NCBI GenBank assembly: GCA_030042815.1
Contig: JASHYY010000037.1
Coordinates: 1-11,474, forward strand
DNA: 11,474 nucleotides
Direction of reading: 5' to 3'
Source of the DNA: Thermoplasmata archaeon
GTDB taxonomy: Archaea > Thermoplasmatota > Thermoplasmata > Lutacidiplasmatales > UBA184
The notes under the pieces are model-generated. The model made no database searches, had not been told where the DNA came from, and worked only from the letters and a program-made list of their open reading frames with translations. This document shows positions 1 through 5,342 of the stretch, in pieces (the first letter of the stretch is position 1; every line of letters starts with the position of its first letter). Both the position numbers and the translations under genes were made by a program.

Positions 1-442
1 AGTAGACCCCGACGATCGCGAGCGTGACGAGCGCGGCCGCGGCGTACCGGCCGACGAGGAGCACCGAACGTCGGATCGGAAGGACCAGCATGTAGTAGCC
101 GGCGCCGGTGGAGAAGTCGACGCTCAACGCGTCCCCCCCGAAGAACGCGGCCGCCAGGATGATCCAGAGCGGGGCGTAGCCAAGGAAATTGCAGACATAC
201 TCTGCGGGATGGTTGAGTTGCGCGAGCCGTTCGGTCGCGATACCGACACTCACCTGGAACGTCAGGGTCAAGGCAGAGACGACGAACACGAATCCGAGGA
301 GGCCAAGGAATCGGTTGGTTCGCAGGTAGTGTCGGAGTTGGTGCGATGTGACAATCCACCAGTCCCGGAAGTCAGAAACGAAACTTCGTGCCTCGCGGCC
401 GAGGGCACCCGACCACGGAGCGGAGGGGTTCACGGCCGTCAC
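1..442 (-). CDS. ABC-2 type transporter permease, N-terminal part (truncated by window edge)
   Basis: This is the membrane subunit of an ABC transporter of the ABC-2 class. About 147 codons are visible and the C-terminal part lies beyond base 1. Residues are numbered from the GTG at 442. An amphipathic cytoplasmic N-terminus (about 15-45, rich in Arg and aromatic residues) precedes a first membrane helix at about 46-65 and a second at about 86-103. The following segment, GGDALSVDF then TGAGYYMLVLPIRRS and VGRYAAA (102-136), matches the typical ABC-2 pattern: an acidic loop, a short re-entrant helix, then the next transmembrane helix. The partner ATPase is not in the window; in such loci it usually lies next to the permease. 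Two starts are possible, GTG 442 and GTG 433. I chose 442 because it overlaps the stop of a short upstream ORF. The frame is closed by a TAA at 548-550. The family is fairly sure; the substrate is unknown. Confidence 0.78.
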   Translation of the reverse strand, partial: MTAVNPSAPWSGALGREARSFVSDFRDWWIVTSHQLRHYLRTNRFLGLLGFVFVVSALTLTFQVSVGIATERLAQLNHPAEYVCNFLGYAPLWIILAAAFFGGDALSVDFSTGAGYYMLVLPIRRSVLLVGRYAAAALVTLAIVGVY

Positions 443-519
443 GGTCCGACCGACCGCGGCCGCCCCCGCGCGGGGTTCCGGGAACGCCGGCGCCGGCCCC
501 CGTCCGCCGCTCCCGCCAT
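439..519 (-). CDS. Possible 26-aa leader ORF upstream of the ABC permease
   Basis: A short ORF starts with ATG at 519-517 and stops with TGA at 441-439. It encodes 26 residues rich in Arg, Gly and Pro with no recognisable motif. A TATA-like box (546-553) is centred about 30 bases upstream, so a transcript starting near 523 would begin almost at this ATG. The stop overlaps the permease GTG as GTGA, the usual geometry for translational coupling. It could be a leader peptide, or the ATG could be a chance codon in GC-rich sequence. The composition is not protein-like, so confidence is low. Confidence 0.25.
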   Translation of the reverse strand: MAGAADGGRRRRSRNPARGRPRSVGP

Positions 520-545
520 CAGCGGGAATCAGGGACCGACTAGGC

Positions 546-553
546 GTTTAAAC
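546..553 (-). promoter_or_regulatory. Palindromic TATA-like box GTTTAAAC
   Basis: GTTTAAAC is the most AT-rich point between the ABC permease and the cupredoxin gene. On the minus strand it would place transcription start near 523, ahead of the permease and its possible leader ORF. Because it is a perfect palindrome it could also direct plus-strand transcription into 575-701. The assignment as an archaeal TATA box is inferred from position and composition. Confidence 0.45.
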
Positions 554-835
554 CTTCGCGAGGGACTTCTCGGTCGCTTACGTCGGAACGCTGAACGAAG
601 AGAGGACGCCTCTTCGGGCCGAACTGGGCGAAGTGCCGCGAGCCTCGGCCGGCCGATCCGCTCCTCACCGCGAGGTCGCGTGGATGCGGTGCGCACTTTT
701 TGACTGAGGGATCGCGAAGACCGGTCCGGCTCGGAGGTCGCGGTTGCCCTGCGTCGTGGAGGGGGCGGGGCGACCCGGGCAGGACGTATCTTCGCCCCAC
801 CCGCAGGGGTCCGACGAAGCAGCTCCGGGCCGAGA

Positions 836-843
836 GATTATTA
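836..843 (+). promoter_or_regulatory. TATA-like box for the cupredoxin gene
   Basis: GATTATTA stands out from GC-rich surroundings, centred about 48 bases before the ATG at 888. A start of transcription about 26 bases downstream would leave a leader of roughly 20 bases. This is inferred from composition and spacing. Confidence 0.5.
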
Positions 844-887
844 GCCGAGCGAGAGGTTGAAGTCCTGGCGGCGGCCAAGCTGAGAAG

Positions 888-1595
888 ATGGGATCGCAGG
901 CGCTGTCGGGGCTGGCCCTCGTAGTCGTCGTCGGGTTCGTCCTGTCTTCTGCGGGCGGTTCGCTCTCGCCCCGCGCCGGACTGTCTTTCGACACCCAGCC
1001 GACGGGGGGGTCGGCGTCGGTCTCGATCGACGCCGTATCCAACTTCGGCTACGTACCGGACACCGTCGGAAACCTGCCGCTGAGCGCAACCATCACGGTG
1101 ACGTTCACGGACGAGGACGTGCTACCGCACACGTTCAACATCTCTTCGCGCGAGGGATTCCAGATCCCCAACAACTACACGGCGGACCAGCTGAACCGGC
1201 TCTTCTCCGAGTATCCGGCTCTCTATGCCACTTCGGTCGGCTATCAGGGCGACGTCTCCGTCGGAAATTTTACGTCGCCCTCGACCCCCGGTTGGTATGA
1301 GTTCGTTTGCAACGAGTCGGGGCATTTTACGGAGGGAATGTACGGATTCATCGCCTTCGGGGAACCCGTACCATCGAATCTTACGCCGCCCCACCATGGC
1401 TCGGAAATCCCGACCACCGGCTCGCCGATCGTCGCGGTCGTCGGAGGACTGCTGATCGTGGGAATCCTGGCCGGAGTCTTGATCTGGCGTCGCCGCCGGG
1501 CCCGGCTCCGGTACGCGTCGAACGCCACCGAACGAACGGACGGAACGGCCCCGTCCGGGCGTCCGGGAAGGCCCCCGAGAGAGCCCTCCCCGTAG
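888..1595 (+). CDS. Membrane-anchored blue copper (cupredoxin-like) protein
   Basis: This 235-residue extracytoplasmic protein probably binds a type 1 copper ion and takes part in electron transfer or copper handling at the cell surface. It has an N-terminal hydrophobic export segment (about 5-22) and a beta-rich cupredoxin domain (about 42-160). A C-terminal membrane helix follows (about 180-200), then RRRR and a basic Pro-rich cytoplasmic tail. The expected type 1 copper ligands are visible: His81 in LPHTF, then Cys141, His146 and Met151 in CNESGHFTEGM, the Cys-x4-His-x4-Met spacing of azurin- and nitrite-reductase-like sites. Two Asn sequons flank the site (NFT 127-129, NES 142-144). The start is secure: an in-frame TGA lies at 879-881, three codons before the ATG. 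No oxidase or dehydrogenase partner is nearby, so the redox partner is unknown. The IPTTG just before the membrane helix recalls a sortase signal, but the long tail argues against one. Confidence 0.87.
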   Translation: MGSQALSGLALVVVVGFVLSSAGGSLSPRAGLSFDTQPTGGSASVSIDAVSNFGYVPDTVGNLPLSATITVTFTDEDVLPHTFNISSREGFQIPNNYTADQLNRLFSEYPALYATSVGYQGDVSVGNFTSPSTPGWYEFVCNESGHFTEGMYGFIAFGEPVPSNLTPPHHGSEIPTTGSPIVAVVGGLLIVGILAGVLIWRRRRARLRYASNATERTDGTAPSGRPGRPPREPSP

Positions 1596-1600
1596 AGCCG

Positions 1601-1619
1601 GTGCCCCCACCGGGGGCAC
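1601..1619 (+). terminator. Perfect 8-bp hairpin between cupredoxin and PPK2 genes
   Basis: GTGCCCCC and GGGGGCAC form a perfect stem around a three-base loop, beginning 5 bases after the cupredoxin stop and ending about 10 bases before the TTAA box of the next gene. No T-run follows, so it is not a classical intrinsic terminator. It could instead block read-through, stabilise the upstream mRNA end, or be an operator palindrome beside the PPK2 promoter. Confidence 0.4.
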
Positions 1620-1627
1620 GGACGGTG

Positions 1628-1635
1628 ACTTAACC
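1628..1635 (+). promoter_or_regulatory. TATA-like element upstream of PPK2
   Basis: ACTTAACC is the only AT-rich stretch between the cupredoxin and PPK2 genes. Its centre lies about 29 bases before the GTG at 1661, so a leaderless or near-leaderless start at 1661 is possible. The match is weak in sequence, and the support is mainly spacing. Confidence 0.35.
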
Positions 1636-1660
1636 CGGTTCGGCGGTGCGGGAAGGCAAC

Positions 1661-2464
1661 GTGAAGCACTACCTCGTGAGACCCGGCACTCGCGTCCGAC
1701 TCGACCACTGGGACCCCAACGACACCTCGGGGTTCGAGGGAGTCAAGGACGAAGGACGGAAAGAGCTCGACCGGCTGTCGGTGCGGCTCGCCGAGCTCCA
1801 GGAGCTCCTCTACGCCGAGCACCGCCACGCCGTTCTGGTCGTCCTGCAAGGGCTCGACTCGGCCGGCAAGGATGGGACGATCCGCCGGGTATTCGAGGGA
1901 GTAAACCCTCAGGGGGTCCGAGTGGTCTCGTTCCGGGAACCGTCGGCCCTCGAGCGGGACCACGACTTCCTGTGGAGGGTCCACGCACAAGTGCCGGCGA
2001 AGGGCGAGATGGTCCTGTTCAATCGCAGTCACTACGAGGACGTCCTGGTGGTGCGGGTGCATCGACTGGTCCCCCAATCGGTGTGGACACGACGCTACCA
2101 GGCGATCAACGAGTTCGAGCGCCTGCTCGTGAACGAGGGGACGACGGTCGTGAAGTTCTTCCTCCATGTCGGCCGGGGCGAGCAGCGTCGGCGACTGTCG
2201 GAACGTCTCGCCGACCCGACGAAGTACTGGAAGTTCCGCGGCTCCGACCTCGCCGACCGTCGTCGCTGGGGGGCGTTCGCGGCCGCGTACGAGGACGTGC
2301 TCACGAAGACGAGCACTCCGTGGGCTCCTTGGTACATCGTTCCGTCCAACCACAAGTGGTTCCGGGACCTGGTCGTATCGCGTCGCATCGTCCGAACGCT
2401 CGACGGGCTGCGGATGCGCTATCCTCCGCTGCCGGCCCGGTACCGCTCCGCACGGGTCTCGTAG
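1661..2464 (+). CDS. ppk2: Polyphosphate kinase 2 (polyphosphate:nucleotide phosphotransferase, class III type)
   Basis: This enzyme transfers phosphate between inorganic polyphosphate and nucleotides in the cytoplasm. Family knowledge suggests class III members phosphorylate AMP and ADP, giving ATP at the expense of polyphosphate. The 267-residue length is normal. Visible motifs are the Walker A GLDSAGKDGT (64-73, Lys70), then GVNPQGVRVVSF (80-91), FLWRVH (103-108), the Walker B region VLFNRSHYEDVLVVRVH (118-134) and the C-terminal TKTSTPWAPWYIVPSN (215-230). These are diagnostic of the FNRSHYED subgroup. GTG 1646 is also in frame after a TAA at 1631-1633. I prefer GTG 1661 because the protein then begins MKHYLVRPG, like typical family members, GGGAAGG (1650-1656) sits just upstream, and a TTAA box is about 29 bases away. 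The MFS gene follows on the same strand without a clear promoter, so the two may be co-transcribed. No polyphosphate-synthesising ppk1 is seen here. Confidence 0.93.
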   Translation: MKHYLVRPGTRVRLDHWDPNDTSGFEGVKDEGRKELDRLSVRLAELQELLYAEHRHAVLVVLQGLDSAGKDGTIRRVFEGVNPQGVRVVSFREPSALERDHDFLWRVHAQVPAKGEMVLFNRSHYEDVLVVRVHRLVPQSVWTRRYQAINEFERLLVNEGTTVVKFFLHVGRGEQRRRLSERLADPTKYWKFRGSDLADRRRWGAFAAAYEDVLTKTSTPWAPWYIVPSNHKWFRDLVVSRRIVRTLDGLRMRYPPLPARYRSARVS

Positions 2465-2484
2465 GACCGCGCGGAGGTGGATTC

Positions 2485-2589
2485 GTGATCGACCCGCCGC
2501 GGCCGTCCCGGACGGGCGGACCGTCCGACTTTCCGGGCCCCACGCGCGGGGCGGTTCCTTGCCGGGCCTTCGGGAGGGGCTCTCGGTGA
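2485..2589 (+). CDS. Possible 34-aa leader ORF coupled to the MFS gene
   Basis: A short ORF begins with GTG at 2485, four bases after GGAGGTGG (2473-2480), the best Shine-Dalgarno-like sequence I noticed in the window. It runs 34 codons and ends with TGA at 2587-2589, overlapping the transporter GTG (2586-2588) as GTGA. The product is rich in Pro, Gly and Arg with one Cys and no recognised domain. It may be a leader peptide that couples translation to the transporter, or simply a chance frame. The ribosome-binding site and the overlap argue for translation; the composition argues against it. Confidence 0.35.
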   Translation: MIDPPRPSRTGGPSDFPGPTRGAVPCRAFGRGSR

Positions 2590-3896
2590 TCGGTCGCCCT
2601 CCCTCCTCGGCTCGCTCCGCGCTGTTCGTTCACGGCCCTCGGGGTGCCTTCCGTTGGACCGCGTTCGTCCTGGCCGTGACGGCGTTCATGGCGGCCGTCC
2701 CGACCCCGCTCTACCCAATCTACGAGAAAGAGTTCGGCTTCGGCCCCGCGGTGCTCGGTCTCGTCTTCGGTGCCTATACCGTCGGTGTCCTTACGACCCT
2801 CTTTCTCCTCGCTCCGAACGCCGAGCGTTTCGGCCGTCGGCCCCTCCTCGGCCTCGGGATGGGGCTGACGGCCCTCGGCGCGGTGACGTTCGCGCTGGCG
2901 ACGGGGGTCGTGTGGCTGGCGGTCGGGCGGGTCATCACCGGCCTCGCCGTGGGGGCCACGACCAGCGTCGCGACCGCCGCGATGAGCGACCTCGAGCCCC
3001 ACCGAGACCAGCACCACGTCGCCCGAGTAGCGGTCGCCGCGAACTTCGGCGGGTTCGCAGTCGGGGTCGTGATGAGCGGTATTGTCGTCCAATACGCGCC
3101 GTATCCGACGCATCTCGTGTACGTCCTCCCGATCCTGGCGAGCGCGATCGGCGCCCTGGCCCTCGGGGCCACTCCCGAGACCGCTGCGGAGCTCGGGCGG
3201 CCCGGGCGGCTCGGGGTCCAGGAGATCCGTGTCCCCGCCTCGGTCCGCCGCCCCTTCTGGGTGGCGGCCGGCGGGATCGCGGCGTGTTATGCGATCTACG
3301 GGTTCTTCGCCGCCTTGGCTCCGAGCTACCTTCGCACCGGTCTCGCCATCGACAGCCCGGCGGCGACCGGCGGCGTCGTGGGCCTCATGTTCGGGATGGC
3401 TGCGATCACCCAGCTCCTGACGGCCCAGGTCCGCGATCGCCGGGCCCTGCTCGTCGGGTTCCCCCTCCTCCTCGGGACCCTGGTCTCGCTCGTGCTCGTG
3501 ATCTCCCTGACGACGTGGCCTCCCCTGGTCGTGGTGACCGCGGGCCTGGGAGCGGCGGTCGGCCTCACCTTCATGGGAAGCACCACCCTCGTCGACCGGG
3601 TCGCCCCGGACGAGGAGCGCGGGGAGATCCTGGCCGGATTCTACTCGGCCGGTTACCTGTCGCTCGCGGTCCCGACGATCGGGGTCGCCGAGGCCTCGGA
3701 GGTCGTCGGCATCACGAGCGCCGGCGCGCTGTTCGGGACCGTGCTGGCGGTCGCGGTAACGGTGCTTTACGTCGCGATATGGCGCACTCCGACCCCGCCG
3801 GGAGGCGGCGGGCGGCCACGCGACCCGCCGGCGCCGTACCCCCGGCCACGCGCGGCCGGAGCCGAAGTTCCCGGCGAGCCGACGCTCGACCGGTGA
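2586..3896 (+). CDS. MFS transporter (12-helix major facilitator)
   Basis: This is a secondary transporter in the cytoplasmic membrane of 436 residues with about 12 hydrophobic segments. Helix 1 (about 24-42) ends in VPTPLYPIYEKEFGFGP (38-54), a phrase common in drug- or metabolite-exporter-like MFS proteins of GC-rich microbes. The loop between helices 2 and 3 carries AERFGRRP (79-86), a degenerate motif A lacking the usual first Gly and Asp. Helix 4 has GRVITGLAVG (114-123), the motif B region. The C-terminus is a hydrophilic Pro/Gly/Arg tail of about 40 residues. The same frame is open far upstream through the PPK2 gene, but that part is a shadow. GTG 2586 follows GGGAGGGG (about 2570-2578) and gives a normal short N-terminus. 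An in-frame TTG about 35 bases upstream is a weaker alternative. The substrate cannot be deduced. The neighbouring PPK2 suggests a shared transcript rather than a shared pathway. Confidence 0.85.
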   Translation: MIGRPPSSARSALFVHGPRGAFRWTAFVLAVTAFMAAVPTPLYPIYEKEFGFGPAVLGLVFGAYTVGVLTTLFLLAPNAERFGRRPLLGLGMGLTALGAVTFALATGVVWLAVGRVITGLAVGATTSVATAAMSDLEPHRDQHHVARVAVAANFGGFAVGVVMSGIVVQYAPYPTHLVYVLPILASAIGALALGATPETAAELGRPGRLGVQEIRVPASVRRPFWVAAGGIAACYAIYGFFAALAPSYLRTGLAIDSPAATGGVVGLMFGMAAITQLLTAQVRDRRALLVGFPLLLGTLVSLVLVISLTTWPPLVVVTAGLGAAVGLTFMGSTTLVDRVAPDEERGEILAGFYSAGYLSLAVPTIGVAEASEVVGITSAGALFGTVLAVAVTVLYVAIWRTPTPPGGGGRPRDPPAPYPRPRAAGAEVPGEPTLDR

Positions 3897-3917
3897 GTCT
3901 CCGGTGAAGTCCGGCCC

Positions 3918-4424
3918 CTAGCGCCGCGCTCGGCGAGCTCGGGACCGGGGCGAACGGGAGGTGCCCGGGCGCCGCACCCGGCGATAATCGGACTCGAGGG
4001 CCCGGGCGTAGTATCCCCAGAGCTCTCTCAGTTCCTTCTCGAGGACGGCCCGAGGTGGGTTCCGAATGGCCCGCGGTCCGGGCCGTCGCCGCATCCGAAG
4101 CGTGAGTTCGGTCGACCGGTCGGACAAGGACCGCAACCGGTAGTCGATCGACGCGTCACGGAAGTTCCCGATCGAGTCGGAGTGCCAGCCGGAGGGAGGG
4201 GAAAGGCGCACGTCCGACCGGCGCCACCGCCAACCGTCCGCCGCCCACCAGAGGTCCTCATAGAGGACGCGTCGGGGCGACCGGTGGAGGATCCGACGCT
4301 CGTACGTCTCGCGGGATCGCTTCGCATCGTCCGGCCGATAGTCGGTACACCATCGAAAGACGAAATCCCGCGGCGCGCGGAACGTTCGGCGGATCTGGTA
4401 CGTCGGCGGCGGCCACTTCGACAT
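3918..4424 (-). CDS. SRPBCC / START-like domain protein
   Basis: This small soluble protein of 168 residues has the pattern of the SRPBCC (START-like) helix-grip fold, which encloses hydrophobic ligands. The N-terminus has the typical first strand and helix (YQIRRTFRAPRDFVFRWCTDY, about 9-29). Alternating strands follow (about 53-112, including DLWWAADGWRWRR). A long C-terminal helix (about 126-150, RAVLEKELRELWGYYARALESDY) closes the fold, and an Arg/Ser-rich tail follows. The ligand and role are unknown. The reading frame stays open upstream to about 4814, but that translation is Arg/Pro/Gly noise overlapping another gene. ATG 4424 is chosen because a TATA-like ATTATCTT lies about 25 bases upstream, fitting a leaderless transcript. 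The 3' end faces the MFS gene, with 21 bases between the stops. Confidence 0.75.
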   Translation of the reverse strand: MSKWPPPTYQIRRTFRAPRDFVFRWCTDYRPDDAKRSRETYERRILHRSPRRVLYEDLWWAADGWRWRRSDVRLSPPSGWHSDSIGNFRDASIDYRLRSLSDRSTELTLRMRRRPGPRAIRNPPRAVLEKELRELWGYYARALESDYRRVRRPGTSRSPRSRARRARR

Positions 4425-4443
4425 GGACCGCCGAACCCCCGCG

Positions 4444-4453
4444 GAAAGATAAT
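4444..4453 (-). promoter_or_regulatory. TATA-like box for the SRPBCC gene
   Basis: On the minus strand the sequence GATTATCTTTCC stands out from its GC-rich neighbours. The box centre is about 25 bases before the ATG at 4424, the spacing expected when transcription starts at the first base of the start codon. It is one of the clearest leaderless-type promoters in the window. Confidence 0.55.
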
Positions 4454-4492
4454 CGCTGGGGCCACGAGCGTCTCGACGCCCGGCCGTCGGGG

Positions 4493-5233
4493 CTACCTCG
4501 CCGCCCCGGTGGAGCGGACCGGTCCCGAGGATCGCGGCCGGTGCGGCATCGCCCGGAGCACCGCCCAAAGTCCGTACGCACCGATCGCCGACGCGACGAC
4601 GGCGGCCCCCCAGCCGATCGACGGGTACCAGTGGATCGCCTCGTTCGGCGGGCTCGTGCAGCTGCCGAAAAACGTGTCGGACGGCGTGTGGGGGCACCAC
4701 GACGGAAAAATCCCGAACGGCGTTGCCCCCGCGGCGGACCCGCTGTCCGCAGCAAATGCTCCGGGTTGGCCCAACGCGACGGACGCGAACGCAACCACCG
4801 CCAGCACCACGCACAGGCCCGCAAGGATTCCCGCGATCCGCGCGCGACGGTAGGACGTCGCGAGGGACTTACCGCCCCCTACGGTGAGCCCGACCACTCC
4901 CGCGCCGGCCGCCGCCGCCACGACGACCAGTGCGAACGTCGACCGGTAGAGGGCCGCGGTCGAGTTGAGGTCCGGACACGTGACGCTCGGACGGCTCGAG
5001 ACGCCCCCCGACATCGCGCACGTCGTGGTCGACCCGTTCGAATCCGAAATGACGAACGACCCGGGGAGATAGGTCGACACGGACGAGGTCGATCCGGGAG
5101 ACGACACGCCGCTGAAGGTGAGGGTCCACCACGGGGAGATCACGCTCACGACGAGCAGGGCCAGCACGATCGCGAAGACCACCACGATCCGCGCTCGCCG
5201 GCGGGAGCCCCGGCCGGGGCTGCTCGTCTGCAT
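4493..5233 (-). CDS. Four-helix membrane protein with cysteine-containing outer loops
   Basis: I do not recognise this 246-residue protein. It has a short basic N-terminus (RGSRRRAR) and four hydrophobic helices at about 16-38, 99-120, 133-155 and 205-227. By the positive-inside rule both ends are cytoplasmic and the two large loops are outside. Loop 1 (about 39-98) is Ser/Thr/Gly-rich, starts with SPWWTLTFSG, and has Cys72 and Cys86. Loop 2 (about 156-204) has Cys180 and Cys192, so each loop could hold one disulfide. NGS (66-68) and NST (90-92) sequons in loop 1 could be glycosylated. The layout of a small membrane protein with a WWTLTF-like first loop is common among uncharacterised archaeal proteins. 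The SRPBCC gene lies downstream on the same strand with its own promoter. ATG 5233 is the start, with a TATA-like GTTTATCG about 43 bases upstream. The function is unknown. Confidence 0.7.
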   Translation of the reverse strand: MQTSSPGRGSRRRARIVVVFAIVLALLVVSVISPWWTLTFSGVSSPGSTSSVSTYLPGSFVISDSNGSTTTCAMSGGVSSRPSVTCPDLNSTAALYRSTFALVVVAAAAGAGVVGLTVGGGKSLATSYRRARIAGILAGLCVVLAVVAFASVALGQPGAFAADSGSAAGATPFGIFPSWCPHTPSDTFFGSCTSPPNEAIHWYPSIGWGAAVVASAIGAYGLWAVLRAMPHRPRSSGPVRSTGAAR

Positions 5234-5272
5234 GGCTTCGGCCGACCCTGCCCTCCTTTCGGGCGGCCCGAG

Positions 5273-5280
5273 CGATAAAC
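5273..5280 (-). promoter_or_regulatory. TATA-like box for the four-helix membrane protein
   Basis: GTTTATCG on the minus strand is centred about 43 bases before the ATG at 5233, predicting a leader of about 17 bases. AAAGGAGGG (5259-5251) lies between the box and the start codon, about 17 bases from the ATG. That is too far for a normal ribosome-binding site, so it may be incidental. Confidence 0.45.
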
Positions 5281-5321
5281 CCTTGCGCGAAGAGGGGCAG
5301 GGGAGCGGGGCGCCCGACAGG

Positions 5322-5330
5322 CTTGATTAG
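5322..5330 (+). promoter_or_regulatory. TATA-like element for the GNAT gene
   Basis: CTTGATTAG is centred about 17 bases before GTG 5343 and about 32 bases before the next in-frame GTG at 5358. If it is the real TATA box, transcription would start near 5352 and translation would begin at GTG 5358. It shares the 109-base divergent spacer with the minus-strand promoter at 5273-5280. Confidence 0.35.
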
Positions 5331-5342
5331 GTCGCATACCCC

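Larger units (their letters stand above)
520..887. other. Long intergenic region between divergent permease and cupredoxin genes
   Basis: No convincing protein gene is seen here; the open frames on both strands have Arg/Pro/Gly-rich, low-information translations. It holds a palindromic TATA-like box (546-553) and a perfect 7-bp stem at 596-602 with 610-616. Further stems pair 617-622 with the TCGGCC at about 644-649, and 663-666 with 672-675. A five-T run at 697-701 follows the palindrome GTGCGCAC (689-696). An 11-bp stem with one mismatch pairs 763-773 with 792-802. The cupredoxin TATA-like box is at 836-843. The stems and T-run are compatible with a small structured RNA on the plus strand at about 575-701, but no known RNA family is recognised. 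Confidence 0.5.

Noticed and set aside
540..1042. Small minus-strand frames before and inside the cupredoxin gene
   Set aside because: They have low-information Arg/Pro/Ser-rich translations and no promoter or ribosome-binding site on that strand.
1244..2353. A 369-codon minus-strand open frame across PPK2
   Set aside because: It is antisense to an unmistakable PPK2 with intact motifs and shows no domain of its own.
2166..2585. N-terminal extension of the MFS frame
   Set aside because: It overlaps PPK2 in another frame and is Arg/Ser/Pro-rich. The natural transporter N-terminus begins at GTG 2586.
3813..3852. Direct 10-bp repeat CGGCCACGCG, 30 bases apart
   Set aside because: It falls in the low-complexity Pro/Gly/Arg tail of the MFS gene and is best explained by codon and composition bias.
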